DNA of 13,016 nucleotides from the NCBI GenBank assembly GCA_045592785.1, contig JAZNVL010000039.1:1-13016 (forward strand), read 5' to 3'. Shown here in pieces: positions 1 to 6,269 of this stretch (its first letter is position 1; each line of letters opens with the position of its first letter). Both the position numbers and the translations under genes were made by a program. The DNA is from RGIG8244 sp045592785. Lineage in GTDB: Bacteria > Verrucomicrobiota > Lentisphaeria > Victivallales > UBA1829. The notes below the pieces were generated by a model. The model searched no databases. It saw only the letters and a program-made list of their open reading frames with translations, and was not told where the DNA came from.

Positions 1-13
1 TTTCTTCCCGTTC

Positions 14-41
14 TTGACAAATCAAAACGATGTGATATATT
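14..41 (+). promoter_or_regulatory. Sigma-70-type promoter of the GH1 gene
   Basis: A perfect TTGACA (14-19) is followed after 16 bp by TATATT (36-41). The predicted transcription start is near 48, about 28 nt before the ATG at 76. This placement rules out the in-frame TTG at 40 as the translation start, because that codon would overlap the -10 box. Only 13 bases precede the -35 box, so upstream operators are not visible. Confidence 0.75.
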
Positions 42-75
42 GTCGCAACACCAATCAATCACAAGGATATCAGCC

Positions 76-1395
76 ATGCTCAATCTTCATAAAATGCCGG
101 AATTCACATTCCCCGAAAACTTTATCTGGGGCAGCGGGACCGCCGCTCATCAGATCGAAGGAAACAATACCAACAATCAATGGTGGGCAAAGGAACAGAG
201 CGGGAAGTACCCCGGCATCAGGGAACCCTCCGGAAAAGCATGCAACAGCTGGGAAATGCTGGATGATGATATCGCACTGCTGAAAGAACTGGGACACAAA
301 GGGTATCGTTTTTCCATCGAATGGAGCCGGATCGAACCCGCAAAGGGCGTGATCGACCGTGCCGCACTGGAACGTTATCTGGATTTTCTGCAGAAACTCA
401 AACATGCGGGGATCCATACCTGTGTCACGCTGCTGCACTTCACCAATCCGATGTGGTTCGAGGACCTGGGCGGATTCGATCAAGAGAAAAACATTCCCCA
501 TTTCGAAGAATATCTGGCAAAAGTCGTGCCGGAACTTGCTCCGTACACCGATTCCTGGACCGTGGTCAATGAGATCAATATGGACTGCGCCGACAATCAG
601 CGGTGCAAGTCTTTGCTGAAAGCATTCGGGCGCGGCGCGGCTGTGGTGAAACAGCATTCCTCCGCTCACGTTTCCGCCGCCCATGCACTGGTCCCCTGTG
701 TTCCGCTGCGCCCTTATGACGAACTGGATATTGCTGCCGCCGCCATGAGCAACTGGATCACCAACGGCTATTTCTTCCACGCTGTCCGCACCGGGGAGAT
801 CGTACTGCCCCGCATGGATATGGAATACATGCCGGAATTGAAAAACTCCTGCGATTTCTGGGCGATCAACTACTATCACCGCAGACAGGTGGATTCCCGG
901 AAAGCAAGTCTCTCCGCCGATAAGATATTCTTCAACAACTTCCGTATGTGCCGCAATCTGGCGGTTGACCGGGAATTCAATCCGGAAACATTCGTCGATG
1001 CCGTATCCAAACTTACAGACAAACCCATCTGGATCACGGAAAACGGGGTTTGCACCGATACCGATGAATTCCGCACGATCTATCTCATGCTCCAACTGGA
1101 AGCAATGCGCACTGCCATGATCGTACATAAAGCCGACATCCGCGCGTACTTCCACTGGACCCTCATGGATAATTACGAATGGGGCAGTTACGATATGCGT
1201 TTCGGGCTCGCCTCTGTGGACCGGGTGACCTTCGCACGCACGCCGAAAAAGAGCGCGTATTTCTACCGGGATGTGATCCGCGCCAACGGGATGTCCGGAA
1301 AACTCTACGAAAAACATACCCCGACCCTTCCCCATTTTGAAATGATGGATATGGAGCGTTCGAAAACGGTGTTATCCAAAGAAACCCAGACCTGA
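76..1395 (+). CDS. Glycoside hydrolase family 1 beta-glycosidase (diverged, short)
   Basis: A retaining beta-glycosidase of family GH1, 439 aa, cleaving the non-reducing end of beta-linked oligosaccharides (beta-glucosidase, 6-phospho-beta-glucosidase or related); the exact substrate cannot be read from sequence. The N-terminal GH1 signature is at residues 16-29 (FIWGSGTAAHQIEG, with glycone-binding Gln26). His121 lies in LLHFTNP, the acid/base Glu166 in VVNE, NYY at 265-267, the nucleophile Glu322 in WITENG, and the glycone-site stretch WTLMDNYEWG at 361-370. The acid/base motif reads NEI instead of the usual NEP. The two catalytic glutamates are only 156 residues apart, fewer than in typical GH1 enzymes, so some barrel loops are shortened. 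There is no signal peptide, so the enzyme is probably cytoplasmic. The ATG at 76 is chosen because AAGGA (63-67) lies 8 nt upstream and the promoter excludes the earlier TTG. The gene appears monocistronic or loosely linked to the pseudopilin gene. Confidence 0.93.
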   Translation: MLNLHKMPEFTFPENFIWGSGTAAHQIEGNNTNNQWWAKEQSGKYPGIREPSGKACNSWEMLDDDIALLKELGHKGYRFSIEWSRIEPAKGVIDRAALERYLDFLQKLKHAGIHTCVTLLHFTNPMWFEDLGGFDQEKNIPHFEEYLAKVVPELAPYTDSWTVVNEINMDCADNQRCKSLLKAFGRGAAVVKQHSSAHVSAAHALVPCVPLRPYDELDIAAAAMSNWITNGYFFHAVRTGEIVLPRMDMEYMPELKNSCDFWAINYYHRRQVDSRKASLSADKIFFNNFRMCRNLAVDREFNPETFVDAVSKLTDKPIWITENGVCTDTDEFRTIYLMLQLEAMRTAMIVHKADIRAYFHWTLMDNYEWGSYDMRFGLASVDRVTFARTPKKSAYFYRDVIRANGMSGKLYEKHTPTLPHFEMMDMERSKTVLSKETQT

Positions 1396-1398
1396 TCA

Positions 1399-1428
1399 TT
1401 TCGATAAATCCATATAATTGTATCGAAA
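1399..1428. repeat. 8-bp inverted repeat downstream of the GH1 gene
   Basis: TTTCGATA (1399-1406) and TATCGAAA (1421-1428) form a perfect dyad with a 14-nt spacer, starting 4 bp after the GH1 stop codon. It could be a weak transcript-end hairpin, but the stem is AT-rich and no T-run follows directly. It could also be an operator for the next gene. It overlaps the direct repeats listed separately. Confidence 0.45.
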
Positions 1429-1435
1429 AATCCAT
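1402..1435 (+). promoter_or_regulatory. Tandem 12-bp direct repeats, candidate AraC-type activator site
   Basis: CGATAAATCCAT (1402-1413) and CGAAAAATCCAT (1424-1435) match at 11 of 12 positions and start exactly 22 bp apart, about two helical turns. The second copy ends on the first base of the -35 box at 1435. Two direct half-sites about 21-22 bp apart with the proximal one touching -35 is the classic arrangement for AraC/XylS-family activators. The site is seen directly; the regulator class is inferred, and no regulator gene lies in the window. Confidence 0.5.
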
Positions 1436-1462
1436 TGCATATTTGTTTTTTTTCAGTATAAT
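1435..1462 (+). promoter_or_regulatory. Promoter of the pseudopilin gene
   Basis: TTGCAT (1435-1440), a 16-bp spacer containing a T8 tract (1446-1453), and a consensus TATAAT (1457-1462). The weak -35 next to a perfect -10 fits a promoter that needs an activator bound at the adjoining direct repeats. The leader is about 35 nt and carries AGGAG (1493-1497) 6 nt before the ATG. Confidence 0.7.
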
Positions 1463-1503
1463 ATGAGATGTAGACGTGTTTTATGTTATAACAGGAGAAA
1501 AAA

Positions 1504-2178
1504 ATGAAAAAGAAATGCTGTTTCACCCTGATCGAACTTCTGATTGTGATCGCCATCATCGCCATTCTTGCAGCCATGCTGCTGCCCGCGTTGAGTAAAG
1601 TCAAAAGTCACGGCATGGCAATGCAATGTATGTCCAACATCAAAGGATTCGGACAGCGCATGATCGTTTATGCCGGGGAATACAACGATTATTTTATGCC
1701 CTGGGACCTGGAAATGAAATCCTGGGGCGGCGGATATGACCACAGCCGCTGGATCAATGCGCTGACCTGGGAAGGCAGTCGTTGTCTGGTCTATCCGAAA
1801 GACGTCAAACTTTTTGCACAAATGCTGACGTGTCCGGCGGAAAAGATAAAGCGTGACTTGTACAGCAAACAGCATTTTGCATACAATCTGGATAACAATG
1901 CACGGAACACCATTGCCAGTTTTGACAAGGAAAAATCCAAAGCCCAGACTCTGGGCAGGATCAAAAAACCGGCGCAGTCCATCACACTGGCAGAAACAAA
2001 TCCCGAATTCCACACAGCCTATGTTTTCAATCTCACTGACGAATATTTCAACCGTCTCTCCGCCAGACACAATGGAAAAGGTCTTACGCTCTTCTGGGAT
2101 GGCCACACTGCGTTGAACCCGGTGCAGTTCTATTACAACAACAAGGAACAGGTTTACTGGCAGAAGAATTTCCAGTAA
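1504..2178 (+). CDS. Type II secretion/type IV pilin-like pseudopilin (H-x9-DG type)
   Basis: A 224-aa prepilin-like protein. A short basic leader (MKKKCC) precedes FTLIELL. The expected prepilin-peptidase cut is after Cys6, giving Phe7 as +1 and Glu11 as the conserved +5. Residues 7-30 form the hydrophobic N-terminal helix (ending ILAAMLLPAL). The C-terminus has His189, nine residues, then Asp199-Gly200, the H-x9-DG motif of DUF1559-like proteins that are expanded in Lentisphaerota, Planctomycetota and Verrucomicrobiota. The globular part is Trp/Tyr/Asn rich. The -1 residue is Cys rather than Gly, so processing efficiency is uncertain. No other secretion or pilus gene is nearby. The protein is probably anchored in the inner membrane or assembled into a periplasmic pseudopilus; its exact role is unknown. 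The start is supported by AGGAG 6 nt upstream. Having its own promoter, it may be co-regulated with the flanking carbohydrate genes. Confidence 0.93.
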   Translation: MKKKCCFTLIELLIVIAIIAILAAMLLPALSKVKSHGMAMQCMSNIKGFGQRMIVYAGEYNDYFMPWDLEMKSWGGGYDHSRWINALTWEGSRCLVYPKDVKLFAQMLTCPAEKIKRDLYSKQHFAYNLDNNARNTIASFDKEKSKAQTLGRIKKPAQSITLAETNPEFHTAYVFNLTDEYFNRLSARHNGKGLTLFWDGHTALNPVQFYYNNKEQVYWQKNFQ

Positions 2179-2204
2179 AACACGGATTTTCCCCCGAAAA
2201 AGAT

Positions 2205-2233
2205 TTGACAATCCTCCGGGCGCAGGGTACATT
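2205..2233 (+). promoter_or_regulatory. Promoter of the tandem hydrolase gene
   Basis: TTGACA (2205-2210), 17-bp spacer, TACATT (2228-2233). It sits in the 97-bp gap between the pseudopilin stop and the hydrolase start, giving a leader of about 36 nt. No convincing terminator is visible between the two genes, so some read-through from the pseudopilin promoter is possible. Confidence 0.65.
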
Positions 2234-2275
2234 ACGTTGTACTGAAACGCAACTGGATAACAGGATGGTATCCCA

Positions 2276-4153
2276 ATGATCAAGTCTTTGTTCGGCAACA
2301 ATGTAAACGAATATTATCTCCGGAAGATCCGCGCCATCGGCGCAAAACGGGCGGAACGCATTGACGCGATCCGCACAAAAGAGGAAGCCGCCGCCTATGT
2401 CCGCGAAGTGAAGGAGAAGATCGAACGCATATTCCGATTCCCGGAACGTACCCCGCTGGACCCGGTCGTCACGGCAAAAAAGGATCTCGGCACATACATC
2501 ATGGAAAATGTGGTGTATTACAGCCGTCCGGCACTCCCCGTCACCGCCAATTTTTATTATCCGAAGGAACGGAAAGGGAAAATCCCGGGTGTACTCTTTT
2601 TGTGCGGACATGCCAACGAAGGGAAAGGCAGTGACACCTATCGGACCGCCGCCATCAATCTTATGCTGAAAGGGTTCGCGGTCCTGTTGGTTGACCCGGC
2701 GGAACAGGGCGAACGCAAACAGTATCCGGATCATCCGGACTGCGGGAATCTGTGTGAAGTCCACAATCTCATGGGCAAACAGATGTCACTGGTGGATGAA
2801 TGGTTCGGCGCATGGCGTACCTGGGATGCGGTCCGCGGACTGGATTATTTGCAGACCCGCAGTGAAGTGGATGAAAATATTCTTGCCGTCACCGGGAATT
2901 CCGGCGGCGGCACATTGACCGCGTTTACGGCGGCAGTCGATCCCCGTCCGGCAGCGGTCGCCCCCAGTTGTTACATCACCACCTGGCAGCATAATGTGGA
3001 AAACGAACTGCCCGCCGATATCGAACAGATGCCGCCGGGGATCTGGGCGGAAGGACTGGAAATGGCGGATCTTCTTCTGGCGCAGGCACCGCGTAACATC
3101 CTGATCCTGGGGCAGAAGGATGATTTTTTTGATGCACGCGGAACAAAAGAGGCGTTCGACTCCGTACGCAAGATCAACGATCTACTCGGCGGGGAAACCG
3201 AACTCTTCATCGGACCGTGCTCTCACGGTTATCATAAGGAAAACCGGCAGGCGATGTATGGATTCTTCACCGGGAAATTTTTCTCCGCACCCGATCCCGC
3301 CGAAGATGATACCCTTCTCCTGCCGCCGCAGGAAGAGACCTGGGCGATCGGAAATGACCTGCGGAATATCCCCGGACAACGTTTTCTGCGGTCCTTCTAC
3401 ATGGAAAAAGCGGAAATGCTGGCACGATCCCGTCCGGCGCTGGATCTGAAACAGACCCGGGCGATCCTCACATCGTTACTCAATATGCCAGCCGTCACGG
3501 TACCCCATTACCGCATTTTACGCCCCCGGAATGTGAATGAAATCTTCGCCGCCCGGTTCGCGCTGGAAACAGAAGGGAACGAAGTGACCGCGGTCCTGCA
3601 TCATGTGACGGGAGAGGGTTTCAACATACTTGATCCGGAGAAAGGGAAAGCCCTGCTTTATATTCCCGATCAGGATTCGCTGACGGAATATGCAAATCGT
3701 GTCATGCCCGCCGACAGCGCATTTTTCGCGCTGGATATCCGCGGGATCGGGGAAATGATGCCTTCGGGATGCGACCAGACACCGCTCCATGATTTCTACG
3801 AATCCTACGGCTTTGATTATCATTACACGGCGTGCAGTCTCATGGCATCGGAACCCATGATCGGCAGACGCGTTTATGACATTCTCTGTGCGGTGGAACT
3901 GCTTCATCATGCCGGATTCCGGGAGATCACGCTGGAAGGACACGGTCCGGGCGCAATCGCCGCGCTCATCGCAGCGGTCCTCTCCGACCGGATCACGGGC
4001 GTACGTCTGACGGGGCTTATCGAATCTTACGAAACGATCCTGAAAACGCCCGTCACCCGTTTCCCGCTCTCCTGCATGATCCCCGGGATCCTGCAACACA
4101 CCGACATCCCGGAACTCAAAAGATTGATCGCGGCTAAAATCATCCACGATTAA
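2276..4153 (+). CDS. Tandem alpha/beta-hydrolase (acetyl xylan esterase/prolyl oligopeptidase-like)
   Basis: A 625-aa protein with two alpha/beta-hydrolase-like halves. The N-terminal half (about 60-345) looks active: nucleophile elbow GNSGGG with Ser209, acidic residue Asp282 or Asp283 in GQKDDFFD, and His317 in GPCSHGY. The second half (about 385-625) has YIPDQDS, an ALDIRGIGE strand-loop and an elbow-like GHGPG at 555-559, where Gly557 occupies the usual serine place, so it appears non-catalytic. Similar long hydrolases occur in Planctomycetota and Lentisphaerota, usually annotated as acetyl xylan esterase, dienelactone hydrolase or prolyl oligopeptidase family; the substrate here is unknown. 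An ester on a plant or host glycan is an inference from the neighbouring GH1. There is no signal peptide. The ATG is chosen because AGGA (2262-2265) lies 10 nt upstream. The stop codon overlaps the convergent thiC stop by 4 bp. Confidence 0.85.
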   Translation: MIKSLFGNNVNEYYLRKIRAIGAKRAERIDAIRTKEEAAAYVREVKEKIERIFRFPERTPLDPVVTAKKDLGTYIMENVVYYSRPALPVTANFYYPKERKGKIPGVLFLCGHANEGKGSDTYRTAAINLMLKGFAVLLVDPAEQGERKQYPDHPDCGNLCEVHNLMGKQMSLVDEWFGAWRTWDAVRGLDYLQTRSEVDENILAVTGNSGGGTLTAFTAAVDPRPAAVAPSCYITTWQHNVENELPADIEQMPPGIWAEGLEMADLLLAQAPRNILILGQKDDFFDARGTKEAFDSVRKINDLLGGETELFIGPCSHGYHKENRQAMYGFFTGKFFSAPDPAEDDTLLLPPQEETWAIGNDLRNIPGQRFLRSFYMEKAEMLARSRPALDLKQTRAILTSLLNMPAVTVPHYRILRPRNVNEIFAARFALETEGNEVTAVLHHVTGEGFNILDPEKGKALLYIPDQDSLTEYANRVMPADSAFFALDIRGIGEMMPSGCDQTPLHDFYESYGFDYHYTACSLMASEPMIGRRVYDILCAVELLHHAGFREITLEGHGPGAIAALIAAVLSDRITGVRLTGLIESYETILKTPVTRFPLSCMIPGILQHTDIPELKRLIAAKIIHD

Positions 4154-5448
4154 TCTTTGAGCAGTTTGGAAAGACGTACCGAACAGAATTCCGGACCGCA
4201 CATGGTGCAGAACTCCGTGCCGTGGATCTGCCCCGGACTGCCGGCACTAATCGCTTCCTGCCGGTACTGACGCGCACGGTCGGGATCCAGTGCAAGGGCG
4301 AACTGGGCATCCCAATCGAACCGTTCCCGGGCATCGCTGATGGCATCATCCCGTACCCGCGCACCCGGTTTGTGCAATGCCACGTCCGCCGCATGAGCCG
4401 CGATCCGGAACGCAATGATCCCCTGCCGAACATCTTCCTCATCTGGCAGCCCGATATGTTCTTTCGGGGTCACATAACAGAGCATGGCGGCACCGTGGAA
4501 GGCTCCGGCAAGTCCGCCCATGGCGGCAGTCAGATGATCGTACCCGGGCGCGCAATCGGTCACCACAGGTCCCAGAATGTAGAACGGGGCATCCCCGCAA
4601 ACCTCCTGCTCCCGTTTCATGTTCATTTCGATCTGATCGTAAGGGACGTGTCCGGGACCTTCGATCATCGCCTGCACACCGGCGTTCCGGCATCTTGCGG
4701 CGAGCTCGCCCAGCGTATCCAGTTCGGCAAATTGGGCTTCGTCACTGGCATCGGCAAGACAACCCGGGCGCAAACCGTCGCCCAGGGAAAGCGTGACGTC
4801 GTACTCCCGGCAGATCGTAAGGATCCGGTCAAAGGCGGTATAGAAGGGATTCTCTTTCCCCGTCTCCCGCATCCAGACAGCCAGAAGCGCACCCCCGCGG
4901 CTGACGATCCCCATTTTCCGTTTCAACGCCATGGGCACATAACGGGCAAGCAAACCTGCGTGAATGGTCATATAATCCACACCCTGCTCCGCCTGTTCCC
5001 GGATCACATCCAGGATCACGTCCTCCGTCATGCCCTGCCGTCCGGCGCGTGCCACGACCTCATACACAGGCACGGTCCCGACAGGCACGGTAGATTCCTT
5101 CAGGATTGCGTTCCGTATTTCGGGGATATTCCCGCCCGTACTCAAGTCCATGACGGTATCGGCACCGTAACGGATGGCGGTCCGCAGTTTCTGCAATTCC
5201 TTTTCCGTATCGCTTGCCAGAGCGGAATTGCCGATATTGGCGTTGATCTTGGTGAGCAGGGTACGACCGATCCCCATGGGAGAGAGCGAACGATGGTTCC
5301 GGTTCGCCGGGATGACGATACGGCCTTCTGCGGTGAGATCCCGGATGTATTCAGGGGTACGCTGTTCTTTTTCCGCCACGGTCATCATGGCTTGTGTGAT
5401 TTCCCCTGCCCTTGCGGCAAGGAGCTGTGTTTTGTGTTCTTCCGGCAT
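4150..5448 (-). CDS. thiC: Phosphomethylpyrimidine synthase ThiC
   Basis: ThiC is a radical-SAM enzyme that rearranges 5-aminoimidazole ribotide into hydroxymethylpyrimidine phosphate, the pyrimidine half of thiamine. The protein is 432 aa, matching the short bacterial form that lacks the extra N-terminal region of the ~630-aa enterobacterial enzymes. Visible family motifs are NANIGNS (69-75), GADTVMDLSTGG (95-106), SRGG (183-186), EGPGHVP (263-269, with a metal-site His) and the C-terminal iron-sulfur motif Cys414-x2-Cys417-x4-Cys422. The start at 5448 is chosen because AAGGA (5456-5460) lies 7 nt upstream; an earlier in-frame ATG at 5493 would fall in the terminator of the leader and is rejected. 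The gene has its own promoter and a TPP riboswitch with terminator, so it is repressed when thiamine pyrophosphate is plentiful. No other thiamine genes are in the window. Its stop codon overlaps that of the convergent hydrolase. Confidence 0.98.
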   Translation of the reverse strand: MPEEHKTQLLAARAGEITQAMMTVAEKEQRTPEYIRDLTAEGRIVIPANRNHRSLSPMGIGRTLLTKINANIGNSALASDTEKELQKLRTAIRYGADTVMDLSTGGNIPEIRNAILKESTVPVGTVPVYEVVARAGRQGMTEDVILDVIREQAEQGVDYMTIHAGLLARYVPMALKRKMGIVSRGGALLAVWMRETGKENPFYTAFDRILTICREYDVTLSLGDGLRPGCLADASDEAQFAELDTLGELAARCRNAGVQAMIEGPGHVPYDQIEMNMKREQEVCGDAPFYILGPVVTDCAPGYDHLTAAMGGLAGAFHGAAMLCYVTPKEHIGLPDEEDVRQGIIAFRIAAHAADVALHKPGARVRDDAISDARERFDWDAQFALALDPDRARQYRQEAISAGSPGQIHGTEFCTMCGPEFCSVRLSKLLKD

Positions 5449-5480
5449 GTTCCGTTCCTTGTAGTTGTGGATCTGCCGGG

Positions 5481-5513
5481 GAGAAAAAAACAACGTCCGG
5501 ACCGATCCGGACG
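5481..5513 (-). terminator. Riboswitch-controlled intrinsic terminator in the thiC leader
   Basis: On the minus strand an 8-bp GC-rich stem (arms 5506-5513 and 5494-5501, CGTCCGGA/TCCGGACG, 4-nt loop) is followed by TTG and a run of seven T (5484-5490). It lies directly downstream of the TPP aptamer and about 35 nt before the thiC start, so it is the expression platform: ligand-bound aptamer should favour termination. A possible antiterminator pairs CCGACG of the aptamer 3' part with CGTCCGG of the terminator, with one bulge; this is tentative. Confidence 0.9.
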
Positions 5514-5514
5514 C

Positions 5515-5617
5515 TGACGAATATTTCCCTACGTCGGCATGATCCGAATCAGGTTACAGGGTCGAAGTTTTCAACTTCCTCTCAGCCTGTGCAAACAGAC
5601 TCCCCATCGTTTCGTCA
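5515..5617 (-). ncRNA. TPP riboswitch (THI element) upstream of thiC
   Basis: Read on the minus strand, the region has the THI-box landmarks in order: GGGGA near 5605-5601, GGCTGAGAGG (about 5586-5577), a small GAAGTT/AACTTC hairpin extending P3, ACCCTGTAACCTGAT, GGATCATGCC and CGTAGGGA ending near 5525. The outer strands TGACGAA (5617-5611) and TTCGTCA (5521-5515) close an extended P1. The family binds thiamine pyrophosphate; the following terminator indicates transcriptional control. Exact ends are approximate. Confidence 0.96.
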
Positions 5618-5627
5618 ACGATAGTAT

Positions 5628-5656
5628 AACATAGCACTTCTTTCGGGATTTGTCAA
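5628..5656 (-). promoter_or_regulatory. Promoter of the TPP riboswitch-thiC transcript
   Basis: Minus-strand TTGACA (5656-5651), 17-bp spacer, TATGTT (5633-5628). The predicted start near 5621 is just before the aptamer P1. The promoter lies in the gap after the recO stop codon. No terminator separates recO from thiC, so the riboswitch terminator would also act on read-through from the upstream operon. Confidence 0.75.
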
Positions 5657-5663
5657 GCCAGTT

Positions 5664-6257
5664 TCAGAAAAAATGTGCGGCGGCAAGGGCATCGATCCAT
5701 TGCACGAGTTTCCCGGTGTAGGATCGGGTGAATGGCGGCGGCTCTTCCGTCGCGCCCAGTGCAAAGGAAAAGATCTGATCCAATACCTTCTGCCGTTCCT
5801 CCGGAACAGAAACGAACCCGTTTTCATGGAGGAAAACCAGTTTCACATAAGCGCAGTAAAGACCGGTATGTTCCTCCGTTTCTTCCGCCCGTTTCAACAG
5901 CACCGATAACGCCCGGTACGTCAGGGGAAGCCCCACCATGTTCCGGGAGTTCCGCAAGAGAAAAGCCGCCAGAGAACAGCAGCTCATATATGCCTGCGGA
6001 TGATCCGCCAGACGGTCATGGGATTGAAAGAGTTCCACACTCCGCGGAGTGGAAAGCGTGGCTCCCTCCCGGGGTTCTTTGAAATCGACCGTAAGCTCCC
6101 GGAACAATCCGGCGGCGGGGAATTTCTTTTTCCCGGTCTTCTTTGCGCCGGGCAGAAAGAGATCAAGACGTCCGAAATCGGGCGAAAGGGTGGCGGCAAT
6201 GAGGGTATTCTCCCGGTACGGTGTCAGACGGAGCAGGATGCACACAGTTTCCGCCAT
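5664..6257 (-). CDS. recO: RecO-like DNA repair protein (short form)
   Basis: RecO binds single-stranded DNA and, with RecR, helps load RecA in the RecF pathway of recombination repair. The 197-aa protein has the typical N-terminal OB-fold pattern: a strand TVCILLRLTPYRENTLI at 4-20 with the RecO-like Pro-Tyr-x-Glu-x-x-x-Ile, then FGRLDLFLPGAKK at 28-40, followed by a helical C-terminal part with Leu/Ala-rich helices (about 88-165). It is shorter than the usual ~240 aa, and the Cys pairs that bind zinc in many RecO proteins are not seen (the only cysteines are 6, 93, 94 and 135). It starts 12 bp after the stop of the ankyrin lipoprotein gene; its AGGAT ribosome-binding site (6266-6270) overlaps that stop, which indicates co-translation. 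Identification rests mainly on the N-terminus. Confidence 0.82.
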   Translation of the reverse strand: MAETVCILLRLTPYRENTLIAATLSPDFGRLDLFLPGAKKTGKKKFPAAGLFRELTVDFKEPREGATLSTPRSVELFQSHDRLADHPQAYMSCCSLAAFLLRNSRNMVGLPLTYRALSVLLKRAEETEEHTGLYCAYVKLVFLHENGFVSVPEERQKVLDQIFSFALGATEEPPPFTRSYTGKLVQWIDALAAAHFF

Positions 6258-6269
6258 GGGGTGACATCC

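Noticed and set aside
31..63. TGTGAT (31-36) and ATCACA (58-63) as a CRP-like site
   Set aside because: The half-sites are 21 bp apart rather than about 6, and they straddle the -10 box and leader; taken as chance.
40..75. TTG at 40 as the GH1 start
   Set aside because: It overlaps the -10 box and lacks a ribosome-binding site; the ATG at 76 has AAGGA at 8 nt.
70..1335. Long - strand open frame (421 codons) opposite the GH1 gene
   Set aside because: The plus strand holds GH1 catalytic motifs in correct order and a promoter with ribosome-binding site; the antisense protein has no recognisable motif.
2181..2204. Possible terminator after the pseudopilin gene (TTTTC with GAAAA arms)
   Set aside because: The stem would be only 5 AT-rich pairs with no following T-run.
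4222..5517. Long + strand open frame (431 codons) opposite thiC
   Set aside because: It is the antisense of the well-conserved thiC and its riboswitch terminator; the translation is rich in His, Pro and Arg, matches no family, and lacks a ribosome-binding site.
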